This document shows positions 38,201-48,629 of a DNA stretch of 64,000 bases, one piece after another (the first letter of the stretch is position 1; every line of letters starts with the position of its first letter). Below the pieces are notes generated by a model. The model was not told the origin of the DNA. It searched no databases and saw only the letters and a program-made list of their open reading frames with translations. The position numbers were made by a program, and so were the translations under genes. The stretch is taken from the NCBI GenBank assembly GCA_038380435.1, contig JAWZYU010000034.1, positions 19,509,404 to 19,573,403 of the forward strand, read 5' to 3'. The DNA comes from Ryuthela nishihirai. Taxonomy: Eukaryota > Arthropoda > Arachnida > Araneae > Heptathelidae.

Positions 38201-39335
38201 CCATGTTCCACTTCCTACCCCATTACCACCATGTTTCCCTTTATATCCTTTTACCACCATGATTCCCTTTATATCCCATTACCACCATGTTTCACTTCAT
38301 ATCCCATTACCACCATGTTTCACTTCATATCCCATTACTACCATGTTTCACTTCATATCCCATTACCACCATGTTTCCCTTTATATCCTTTTACCATCAT
38401 GTTTCACTTCATATTCCATTACCACCATATTTCCCTTCATATCCCATTACCACCATGTTTCCCTTTATATCCTTTTACCACCATGTTTCACTTCATACCC
38501 CATTACCACCATGTTTCACTTCATATCCCATTACCAACGTGTTTCACTTCATATCCCATTACCACCATGTTTCACTTCATACCCCATTGCCACCATGTTT
38601 CACTTCATATCCCATTACCAACATGTTTCACTTCATACCCCATTACCACCATGTTTCACTTCATACCCCATTACCACCATGTTTCACTTCATACCCCATT
38701 ACCACCATGTTTCACTTCATATCCCATTACCAACATGTTTCACTTCATACCCCATTACCATCATGTTTCATTTCATATCCCATTACCATCATGTTTCACT
38801 TCATATCCCATTACCACCATGTTTCCCTTTATATCCCATTACTACAATGTTTCACTTCATATCCCATTACCATCATGTTTCACTTCATATCCCATTACCA
38901 CCATGTTTCCCTTTATATCCCATTACTACAATGTTTCACTTCATATCCCATTACCACCATGTTTCCCTTTATATCCCTTTACCACCATATTTCATTACTA
39001 CAATAATATATTTATTTATATATTATATTATATCCCATTACTACAATATTCACTTCATATCACATTACCACCATGTTTCATTTCATATCGCATTACTACC
39101 ATGTTTCCCTTCATATCCCATTACCACCATGTTTCCCTTTATATCCTTTTACCACCATGTTTCCCTTTATATCCTTTTACCACCATGGTTCTCTTCATAT
39201 CCCATAACCACCATGTTTCCCTTTATATCCCTTTACTACCATGTTTCACTTCATATCCCATTACCACCATGTTTCCCTTTATATCCCACTACCACCATGT
39301 TTCCCTTTATATCCCTTTACCATCATATTTCACAT
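35263..39335. repeat. 28-bp satellite array, inverted orientation
   Basis: About 145 units of the reverse complement of the 28.7-33.2 kb unit (core ACCACCATGTTTCACTTCAT). Marker variants are collinear with that array in mirror order: ATCTATTTAC at 35501-35510 pairs with 32771-32780, and the AT-rich insert at 37460-37479 pairs with 30801-30820. Their coordinate sums are 68281 and 68280. Collinearity fails beyond about 37.9 kb. Confidence 0.97.
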
Positions 39336-39415
39336 GCTTAAAAGTAGGAATGCCAGTATTGAAATATAGTCGAAATAGCTCTCACGTGTTTTCCTTGTAA
39401 TATTAGGAGCAAGCA

Positions 39416-39424
39416 ACTAACCTG
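39416..39424 (-). other. Splice donor of receptor exon 1
   Basis: On the minus strand the exon ends CAG at 39422 and the intron starts GTTAGT, which fits the donor consensus. The protein similarity stops exactly here, after GLDQ, and the frame continues as unrelated residues to a stop at 39338. The intron begins in phase 0. Confidence 0.85.
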
Positions 39425-39874
39425 ATCAAGACCGATGTTATCTGCATTCCACGTGATGACAGGTATCCCGAGGTAACCGGTGAGTTGCAGCACATACTGG
39501 GAGGACGCCGCATTGTTTCCGTAAACCTCTGAGTTGGTGACGTACAAGATGACCCACACGTTCCTTGGCAGCAAGTGATTGCACAGCGCGTCGATGATCT
39601 GAATGGGACTTGGGGTCGGTGACAGTTCAACCATTTCGGGTTGCGAGACGTTGTAGTAGTTGATGAACTTGAAATTGCTGTGACGTCCTTTCGTCATGCT
39701 GTTCACGGTGTCGTTGATGATTTTCCAGTAGATTCTTCGAATCGTATTGAATGCCGTGGTGGGAAGGATCACCCCGAAGGTCGTCACGTTCTGAGGACTT
39801 TGCGCATCGGTGATGTACACGGTCGCGACGATCATCAGGTAGGTGAGCATGCGACGCGTCAGCAGGGACATCAT
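39422..39874 (-). CDS. Nmdar2: NMDA-type glutamate receptor, first coding exon (partial)
   Basis: 151 codons, starting at a tandem ATG and ending at a splice donor. Residues 9-24 are hydrophobic and end TDA before Q25, a likely signal peptide. Residues 31-151 look like the start of the extracellular amino-terminal (ANF-receptor-like) domain of arthropod NMDA receptor subunit 2. The key stretch is YVLQLTGYLGIPVITWNADN (127-146), preceded by ALCNHLLPRNVWVILYV. Potential N-glycosylation sites are N29, N54 and N75. The product would be a ligand-gated cation channel subunit in neuronal membranes. The rest of the channel is not in the window. The frame upstream has no other ATG before an in-frame TGA near 40000, which supports this start. 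A different iGluR/NMDA subunit is possible. Confidence 0.82.
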
Positions 39875-40006
39875 GTTCGATACCCAGATGGCAAGAATCA
39901 GAAGAGGAAGCAGATGTCGGAAGTTGTTCGTCTCGTGAAATCGTAGAGCAAGAGATGAGGCTTTGGGGTCATGATTTCGGATGCTGTGGATGCGAAGGGA
40001 TCAGCT
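39875..40006 (-). other. Probable 5' untranslated part of receptor exon 1
   Basis: Upstream of the ATG on the minus strand, a possible 3' splice site CTCTTTCATTCCAG ends at 40007, so this exon could begin at 40006. An in-frame TGA lies just inside the exon. If the site is used, a further non-coding exon lies at higher coordinates. Otherwise the transcript starts upstream. Confidence 0.4.
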
Positions 40007-40008
40007 CT

Positions 40009-40305
40009 GGAATGAAAGAGGAAGATCAAATGAATTCAATGTGCTGATGTAACATAATACTCAAATTGCAAATAAAAAATCTTTTGAATCAAAGATAATG
40101 TTTGAATTTCATTTTAATCCTCCGCAGTTAAAACAATGATTTAAGATACCGAAGTATCATCTTCAGCAGGGAGAAAATTTCGCCTTTCTGATAAGATGTC
40201 AGGTGCTTTGACCACTGTGCAATCACCTGCCGATCAAACTCTTTCCAACTGGCTCTTGTTAGAATAAGTTTTATTCGTTTTACAAGTGAGCACCCCCTGA
40301 CTGAT
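40009..40305. other. Unique sequence upstream of receptor exon
   Basis: No repeat or clear promoter element was recognised. It is either the 5' flank or the 3' end of a leader intron of the receptor gene. Confidence 0.45.
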
Positions 40306-40319
40306 TAATGGAAATTTAC

Positions 40320-41715
40320 GGGGCGGGGGTGGCTCAGTCGGTAGCACGCCAGGCTCGTAATCTGTAGTTCCCGGGTTCGAGTCCCAGCTGGGTCAGCGTT
40401 GAGATTTTTCTCCGTAAAATTCCCTGCCCTGCCCACGGTCAGTAGGGGACACCGATGGGCTTGGAAAGACCACCGTCCGTCGGATGGGACGTTAAGCCGT
40501 GGCCTCGTGTGCGGGAGAGCCATACCCTGTGCACGTTAAAGAACACGCTGGATGGCCTTGACGGGAAGCTACCATCTGTCTCACAACAGCTGTTCCAGTG
40601 GGTCCCCTCCCCCAACCTTCTCTGAGCCTTCGGAGTCCATGTGACCTGGCCATTTAGCCCATGGTGTGCAAAAAAGTGCCGCTCAGAAGTAAAACAAGCC
40701 AACGTTAAAGAACACGCTGGATGGCCTTGACGGGAGGCTACCATCTGTCTCCCAACAGCTGTTCCAGTGGGTCCCCTCCCCCAACCTTCTCTGAGCCTTC
40801 GGAGTCCATGTGACCTGGCCATTTAGCCCATGGTGTGCAAAAAGTGCCGCTCAGAAGTAAAACAAGCCAACGTTAAAGAACACGCTGGATGGCCTTGACG
40901 GGAGGCTACCATCTGTCTCCCAACAGCTGTTCCAGTGGGTCCCCTCCCCCAACCTTCTCTGAGCCTTCGGGGTCCATGTGACCTGGCCATTTAGCCCATG
41001 GTGTGCAAAAAACTGCCGCTCAGAGGTAAAACAATCCAACGTTAAAGAACACGCTGGATGGCCTTGATGGGAGGCTACCATCTGTCTCCCAACCGCTGTT
41101 TCAGTGGGTCCCCTCCCCCAACCTTCTCTGAGCCTTCGGGGTCCATGTGACCTGGCCATTTAGCCCATGGTGTGCAAAAAAGGCCACTCAGAGGTAAAAC
41201 AACCCAACGTTAAAGAACACGCTGGATGGCCTTGACTGGAGGCTACCATCTGTCTCCCAACCGCTGTTCCAGTGGGTCCCCTCCCCCAACCTTCTCTGAG
41301 CCTTCGGGGTCCATGTGACCTGGCCATTTAGCCCATGGTGTGCAAAAAAGTGCCGCTCAGAGGTAAAACAACCCAACGTTAAAGAACACGCTGGATGGCC
41401 TTGGCGGGAGGCTACCATCTGTCTCCCAACAGCTGTTCCAGTGGGTCCTCTCCCCCAACGTTCTCTGAGCCTTCGGGGTCCTTGTGGCCTGGCCATTTAG
41501 CCCATGGTGTGCAAAAAAGTGCCGCTCAGAGGTGAAACAACCCAACGTTAAAGAACACGCTGGATGGCCTTGACGGGAGGCTACCATCTGTCTCCCAACA
41601 GCTGTTCCAGTGGGTACCCTCCCCCAACCTTCTCTGAACCTTCGGGGTCCATGTGACCTGGCCATTTAGCCCATTCTGTGCAAAAAAGTGCCGCTCAGAG
41701 GTAAAACAACCCAAC
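40320..41715 (+). mobile_element. SINE-A copy with seven tail modules
   Basis: One head and body followed by seven tandem tail modules starting at about 40533, 40702, 40870, 41039, 41207, 41377 and 41546. Every junction is CCAAC/GTTAAAG. The whole unit is bounded by TAATGGAAATTTAC (40306-40319) and TAATGAAAATTTAC (41716-41729), a 14-bp target-site duplication with one mismatch. It lies just upstream of the receptor exon, in opposite transcriptional sense. Confidence 0.93.
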
Positions 41716-41814
41716 TAATGAAAATTTACAAACTCTTACGTTTACAGATTACTAATCGTCATCATCATTGTTCCTTTTCAGATATTTAGAGGAGACACAT
41801 TGCTGCTAGTTAAA

Positions 41815-44800
41815 TCTTAAAAGGGATGTGACGAGAGATCAAATAGATATAAAGTGAAACATGATGATAAAAGGATATGAAGTTAAGTATGATGATAAAA
41901 AGGGTGTGAAGAGAAATATGATGATAAAAAGATATGAAGTGAAACATGGTGATAAAGGGATATGAATTGCAACACGGTGAAAAATGGGTAGAAATTGAAA
42001 CATAGTCATAAAGGGATATAAAGCGAAGTATGATGTTAAAGGGATATGAAGTAAAGTATGATGATAAAAGGATGTGAAATGAAGCACGTTGATAAAAAGT
42101 TATGAAGTGAAATATGATGGTAAAGGGATATGAAGTGAAGTATGATGGTAAAGGGATCTGAAGTGAAATATGATGATAAAGGGATCTGAAGTGAAACATG
42201 ATGATAAAGGGATATGAAGTGAAGTATGAAGATAAAGGGATGTGAAGTGAAACATGATGATAAAGGGATATGAAGTGAAACAAGATGATAAAGGGATATG
42301 AGGTGATACATGACGACAAAGGAATATGAGGTGATACATGACGATAGGGGATATGAAGTGAAGTATAAAGATAAAGGGATGTGAAGTGAAACATGAAGAT
42401 AAACGTATATGAGGTGATACATGACGATAAAGGGATACGAAATGAAACATGACAATAGGGGATATGAAGTGAAACATTACGACAAAGGGGTATAAAATGA
42501 AGTATGATGATAAAGAGGGTGTGAAGTATGATGATAAAAGGATGTGAAGTGAAGCACGACAATAAAAGGATATGAAAGGAAATATGATGATATAGGGATA
42601 TGAAGTGAAATATGATGATAAAGGGATATGAAGTGAAACATGACGACAAAGGGATATGAGGTGATACATGACGATAAAGGGATATGAGGTGATACATGAT
42701 GATAAAGGGATATGAGATGATACATGACGATAAAGGAATATGAGGTGATACATGACGATAAAAGGATACGAAGTGAAACATGATGATAAAGGGATATGAA
42801 GTGAAACATGATGATAAAGGGATATGAAGTGAAACATGATGATAAAGGGATATGAAGTGAAACATGACGACAAAGGAATATGAGGTGATACATGACGATA
42901 AAGGGATACGAAGTGAAACATGATGATAAAGGGATATGAAGTGAAACATGATGATAAAGGGATATGAAGTGAAACATGACGGTAAAGGGATATGAAGTGA
43001 AACATGACGATAAAGGAATACGAAGTGAAACATAATGATAAAGGGATATGAGGTGAACATGACGATAAAGGGATATGAAGTGAAACGTGACGACAAAGGG
43101 ATATGAGGTGATACATGACGATAAAGTGATATGAAGTGAAACATGACGATAAAGGGATATGAACCAAAACATGATGTTAAAGGGATATGAAGTGAAACGT
43201 GATGACAAAGGGATATGAGGTGATACATGACGATAAAGTGATAGGAAGTGAAACATGACGATAAAGGGATATGAAGTGAAACATGACGATAAAGGGATAT
43301 GAAGTGAAACATGACGATAAAGGGATATGAAGTGAAACATGACGGTAAAGGGATATGAAGTGAAACATGACGATAAAGGAATACGAATTGAAACATGATG
43401 ATAAAGGGATATGAGGTGATACATGACGATAAAGGAATATGAGGTGATACATGACGATAGATGGATACGAAGTGAAACATGATGATAAAGGGATATGAGG
43501 TGATACATGACGATAAAGGAATATGAGGTGATACATGACGATAAAGGGATACGAGGTGAAACATGATGATAAAGGGATATGAAGTGAAACATGATGATAA
43601 AGGAATATGAAGTGAAACATGACGATAAAGGAATATGAGGTGATACATGACGATAAAGGAATATGAGGTGATACATGACGGTAAAGGGATATGAAGAGAA
43701 ACATGATGATAAAGTGATGCGAAGTGAAAAGTGATGATAAAGGGATATGAGGTGATACATGACGATAAAGGAATATGAGTTGATATATGACGATAAAGGG
43801 ATACGAAGTGAAACATGATGATAAAGGGATATGAAGTGAAACATGACGATAAAGGAATATGAGGTGAAACATGATGATAAAGGGATATGAAGTGAAACAT
43901 GACGATAAAGGAATATGAGGTGATACATGACGATAAAGGGATACGAAGTGAAACATCACGACAAAGGGATATGAGGTGATACATGGCGATAAAGGGATAC
44001 GAAGTGAAATATGATGATAAACGAGATATGAGGTGATAGATGACGATAAAGGGATATGAAGTGAAACATGACGATGGGGGATATGAAGTGAAACATTACG
44101 AGAAAGGGGTATAAAATGAAGTATGATGATAAAGAGGGTGTGAAGTATGATGATAAAGGGATGTGAAGTAAAGCACGACAATAAAAGGATATGAAATGAA
44201 ATATGATGATAAATGGATATGAAGTGAAACATGATGGTAAAGGGATATGAAGTGAAACATGACGATAAAGGGATATGAGATGATACATGACGATAAAGGG
44301 GTATGAAGTGAAACATGACGACAAAGAGATATGAGGTGATACATGACGATAAAGAGATACGAAGTGAAACACGATGATAAAGGGATATGAAGCGAAACAC
44401 GAAGATAAAAGGATTTGAAGTGAAACATGACGATAAAAAATATGAGGTGATACATGAGGATAAAGGGATATGAAGTGAAACAAGACGACAAAGGGATATG
44501 AGGTGATACATGACGATAAAGTGATATGAAGTGAAACATGACGATAAAGGGATACCAAGTGAAACATGACGATAGAAGGATATGAAGTGAAACATGATGA
44601 TAAAGGGATATGAAGTGAAACATGATGATAAAGGGATATGAAGTGAAACATGATGATAAAGGGATATGAAGTGAAACATGATGATAAAGGGATATGAAGC
44701 GAAACATGATGATAAAGGGATATGAATTGAAACATGACGATAAAGGAATATTAGGTGATACATGACGATAAAGTGATATGAAGTGAAACATGATGATAAA

Positions 44801-45440
44801 GGGATACGAAGTGAAACATGATGATAAAAGGATATGAAGTGAAACATGATGATAAAGGGATATGAAGTAAAACGTGACGACAAAGGGATATGAGTTGATA
44901 CATGACGATAAAGGGATATGAAGTGAAACATGACGACAAAGGGATATGAGGTGATGCATGACGATAATGGGATACGAAGTGAAACATGGTGATAAAGGTA
45001 TATGAAGTGAAACATGACGAAAAAGGGATATGAGGTGATGCATGACGATAATGGGATACGAAGTGAAACATGATGATAAAGGTATATGAAGTGAAACATG
45101 ACAATAAAGGAATATGAGGTGATACATGACGATAAAGGGATATGAAATGAAACATGACGACAAAGGGATATGAGGTGATACATGACGATAAAGGGATACA
45201 AAGTGAAACATGATGATAAAGGGATATGAAGTGAAACATGATGGTAAAGGGATATGAAGTGAAACAGGAAGATAAGGGATATGAAGTGAAACAGGAAGAT
45301 AAAGGGATATGAGGTGATACATGGTGATAAAGGGATATGTGGTGATACATGATGATAAAAGGATATGAATTGAAACATGATGATAAAGGGATATGAATTA
45401 AAACATGATACCAAAAGATATAATATGAAATACGACATTA
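41815..45440. repeat. 28-bp satellite array, sister subfamily
   Basis: About 129 units of CATGATGATAAAGGGATATG plus AAGTGAAA, alternating with a CATGACGATAAAGG...GAGGTGAT form. It has the same length and a clearly related sequence to the arrays at 28.7-39.3 kb. A diagnostic block with TATAAAATGAAGTATGATG starts at 42491 and again at 44110, so about 1.62 kb was duplicated. The long minus-strand frames are composition artefacts. Confidence 0.97.
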
Positions 45441-45638
45441 AACAAATAAGACTTGAGAAGCGTTACAACACATGCCAGTAGATTAGAAAACTGCAGCGAT
45501 GGGAGAAATTCAACTTTCTCGAATGAAACCAAAGAGAAGAGTCAACGAAATATTTCCTCTGGAGATCATTGGAAATATTCCGTTTTTTCTTCATCCATCA
45601 TTTCTCACGCATCAAATTACAAAGAGTCCGTCAACTGT
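45441..45638. other. Unique sequence
   Basis: Short spacer between the 28-bp array and a MITE. Nothing was recognised. Confidence 0.5.
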
Positions 45639-46092
45639 GTACAGTCGCTCACAAAAGTATCCTAACGCTACGGTTGATTGCAGAATTCAGAAAAAAATAT
45701 ATGGCAACGAATTTTTTAGAAATTAGTGACTGGCAACCTTCGTGTCACGTGACACGAAGGTTGCCAGTCACTAATTCTAAAAAACGGAAATATTGAGCGT
45801 GTATATTCACTCAATATTTCCGTTTTTTCACACGGAAATATTGAGCGTGTGCAGTTACCGTTCACAGCAAACAGGAGCGTGTGCAGTAACTGCACACACT
45901 CCAGTTTGCATTGAACGGTAACTGGAGCGTGTACAGTTGCTGTACACGCTCCAGATATTTTTCCTGAATTTTGTAATCACGTGACACGAAGGTTCCCAGA
46001 TCACTAATTTCTAAAAAAATCGTTGCCAGATATTTTTTCTGAATTCTGTAATCAACCGTAGTGTTAGGATATTTTTTTTTGAGTGACTGTAT
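45639..46092. mobile_element. Composite multi-hairpin MITE
   Basis: The left end TACAGTCGCTCACAAAAGTA and the right end TTTGAGTGACTGTA are imperfect terminal inverted repeats. Inside is a perfect 56-bp palindrome at 45721-45776, centred on CACGTG. A foldback of GAAATATTGAGCGTGTA-type sequence and two further stems of the GGAGCGTGTGCAG and GGAGCGTGTACAG type follow. No transposase is present. Confidence 0.75.
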
Positions 46093-46250
46093 CTTCTGTT
46101 ATTATAATTATAATAATTATAATAATTATTGATATTTGGATTCGAGACGCTGTTCCCAAAATCAACATTTATGGAGATTTCAGAAAGAGCCAATATTGGA
46201 CAATTCCTTTCAATTTTAAAGGCATCATTTAAACGATGCAAAGAGCAAAA

Positions 46251-46813
46251 TTGGGTTGGGTTGTTTTACCTCTGAGCGGCACTTTTTTGCACACCATGGG
46301 CTAAATGGCCAGGTCACATGGACCCCGAAGGCTCAGAGAAGGTTGGGGGAGGGAGACCCACTGGAACAGCTGTTGGGAGACAGATGGTAGCCTCCCGTCA
46401 AGGCCATCCAGCGTGTTCTTTAACGTTGGGTTGTTTTACCTCTGAGCGGGACTTTTTTTGCACACCATGGGCTAAATGTCCAGGTCACATGGACCCCGAA
46501 GGCTCAGAGAAGGTTGGGGGAGGAGACCCACTGGAACAGCTGTTGGGAGACAGATGGTAGTCTCCCGTCAAGGCCGTCAACGCCATCCTAAGGTTCTTTA
46601 ACGTGCACAGGGTATGGTGACCCCGTGTGCGGGAGAGCTTAACGTCCCATCCGACAAACGGCGGCCTTTCCAACTCCATCGGTGTCCCCTACTGACCGTG
46701 GACAGGGTGGGGAATTTTGCGCAGATAAATCTCAACGTTGACCCAGCTGGGACTCGAACCTGGGAACTACAGATTACGAGCCTGGCGCGCTACCGACTGA
46801 GCCACCCCCACTC
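46251..46813 (-). mobile_element. SINE-A copy with two tail modules and a small inversion
   Basis: The flanks TGCAAAGAG (from 46238 and from 46814) look like a target-site duplication. In the body near 46615-46640 the segment with CCCCGTGTGCGGGAGAG is inverted relative to other copies. Confidence 0.85.
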
Positions 46814-47383
46814 TGCAAAGAGAGAAATGAAACGTGTTTATTAGTGTCGGGAAGAGAATTTCCGGAGCTCTTTCGCTCCTCGATGAATCAGAGCAGAGGA
46901 ATTGTTGTGAAAGCAAGAATCGAGCTCCGCGTGCGAAACAAACGCCGCCGCCCAGGCGAGTGGGGGAGGGAGAGAAGAGAATGAGGTGTCGTCGTGGCGC
47001 TGGCTGCCGGCACTTTCCTCGTTATGCGGCAAGTGGTACGCAATTGAACTGTGAACCGGAAACGGATATGGGCAAACCCAGACAACGTCATTTGTCACGG
47101 GATCACGCGCACTTGCTGCTGCTCTCGGAGCTTTGATTCGCTTCAGGAAATATAAAAAGGAAAAAAAAGGAAAGGATTTTTGAAGAGAAAAGATAATTTT
47201 TGTCTCGGTTTTTATTCAAATAAAACGAAAAAAATATTTGTCGCTATCAGACAGATTTTAGCAGAAGGATATCGAAATGAAAGATAAAGTTTCCTTCGTT
47301 AGAGAAAAGTGAGGTGAGATGTATTAAATTTAAAACTGAATTTTATTTTAGGATCAAGTCAGATATTCACAGTTGTAAGGCCA
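46814..47383. other. Unique GC- and CpG-richer segment, possible promoter
   Basis: 46850-47130 is clearly richer in G+C and CpG than its surroundings. Read on the minus strand it starts with a TATA-like TTTTTATATTTCC near 47150, then AATGACGTTG (CRE-like). It could be a promoter or 5' exon for the receptor gene on that strand. The open frame at 46834-47136 on the plus strand has no recognisable domain. Confidence 0.3.
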
Positions 47384-47690
47384 TGATACAATCGCTCAAA
47401 AAATATTCGGAAACTGTGGTTAATTACAGAATTAAAAAAATATCTGGCAACGATTTTTTTAGAAATTAGTGATCTGGCAACCTTCGTGTCACGTGATTAC
47501 AGAATTCAGGAAAAATATCTGGAGCGTGTACAGCAACTGTACACACTCCAGTTACCATTCACAGCAAACAGGAGCGTGTGCAGTTACTGCACACACTCCA
47601 GTTTGCTGTGAACGGTAACTGCACACGCGCTCAATATTTCCGTGAGTGAACCCACACGATCTAGTATCAAAATAATATGACCACCTACAG
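47384..47690 (+). mobile_element. Composite multi-hairpin MITE
   Basis: Starts TACAATCGCTCAAAAAATAT, passes the CACGTGAT core and the GTGTACAGCAACTGTACAC and GTGTGCAGTTACTGCACAC stems, and ends ATAATATGACCACC. It is followed directly by a second copy that shares the TA. Confidence 0.7.
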
Positions 47691-48042
47691 TCGCTCAAAA
47701 AAGTATCCGAACACTATGATTAATTACAGAATTCAGAAAAAATATCTGGGAACGATTTTTTTTTAGAAATTAGTGATCTCGCAACCTTCGTGTCACGTGA
47801 TTACAGAATTCAGGAAAAATATGTGGAGCGTGTACAGCAACTGTACACGCTCCAGTTACCGTTCAGAGGAAACTGGTGCGTGTGCAGTTACTGCACATGC
47901 TCCAGTTTGCTGTGAACGGTAACTGCACACGCTCCAGTTTTCTGTGAACGGTAACTGCACACGCTCAATATTTCCGTGAGTGAGCCCACACGATCTAGTA
48001 TCAAAATAACATGACCACCTACAGTCGCTCAAAAAAGTATCC
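47687..48042 (+). mobile_element. Composite multi-hairpin MITE, tandem second copy
   Basis: Same organisation as the preceding copy, with an extra GTGAACGGTAACTGCACACG repeat. After ATGACCACC a further left end, TACAGTCGCTCAAAAAAGTA, begins but is cut after ATCCG, where SINE-A body sequence starts. Confidence 0.7.
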
Positions 48043-48207
48043 GGACGGACGGCGGCCTTTCCAAGCCCAACGGTGTCCCCTACTGACCGTGGGCAGGGCG
48101 GGGAATTTTGCGGAGATAAATCTCAACGCTGACCCAGCTGGGACTCGAACCTGGGAACTACAGATTACGAGCCTGGCGCGATACCGACTGAGCCACCCCC
48201 GCCCCTA
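48043..48207 (-). mobile_element. SINE-A head fragment
   Basis: Only the head and part of the body remain. The junction with the MITE end falls at ATCCG/GACGG, where both parents carry a CCG, so a microhomology-mediated deletion is likely. Confidence 0.8.
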
Positions 48208-48629
48208 CTATTGAGGTATGTTGCTTACGTATAATAGAGGTTCCTGAACTGACTACAAAATATGCAGAAATAAAACATTGTATTCGCCAGAGTGACCTTA
48301 CCATAAGATTGATTTATGATCGCTCCTGTAATCATATTTCAATGAATATAAGATAGAACGTTTTTCGTACCACTCTTTCGTTGCGAAAAAACCCACCTTT
48401 CCCTACAAAGCCAAAGCAATTTTAATGCATTTGCATCTATGTTTAACAATATGATGGCTTGCATGCCACGGGATAGACGCTTCACTCAGAGCAGACAGCT
48501 TGAATTCACGGGCATCACATAAGTAAGATGAGAGGCCAGATTCTTTCCGTTGCAAGCGCACGCTCGCCGCAACTTCGACCTTCGCGTGATGATGCTTCCT
48601 TTCACTTTTCCTCGTTTCGCGACAAACAC
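48208..48629. other. Unique sequence
   Basis: No gene or repeat was recognised. Confidence 0.5.

Noticed and set aside
28685..39400. Frames of up to 818 codons with HHVSLHIPLPPCF-like repeats
   Set aside because: They always lie on the pyrimidine-rich strand of the 28-bp satellite, in rotating frames, and flip strand with the array. Composition explains them.
39641..39946. 101-codon plus-strand frame over the receptor exon
   Set aside because: It is the antisense shadow of the receptor coding exon.
41810..45438. Minus-strand frames of 724 and 753 codons
   Set aside because: Same reason: pyrimidine-rich strand of the sister 28-bp satellite.
46834..47136. 100-codon plus-strand frame and two minus-strand frames in the GC-richer segment
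   Set aside because: No recognisable domain. G+C richness lengthens chance frames on both strands; kept only as a possible promoter segment.
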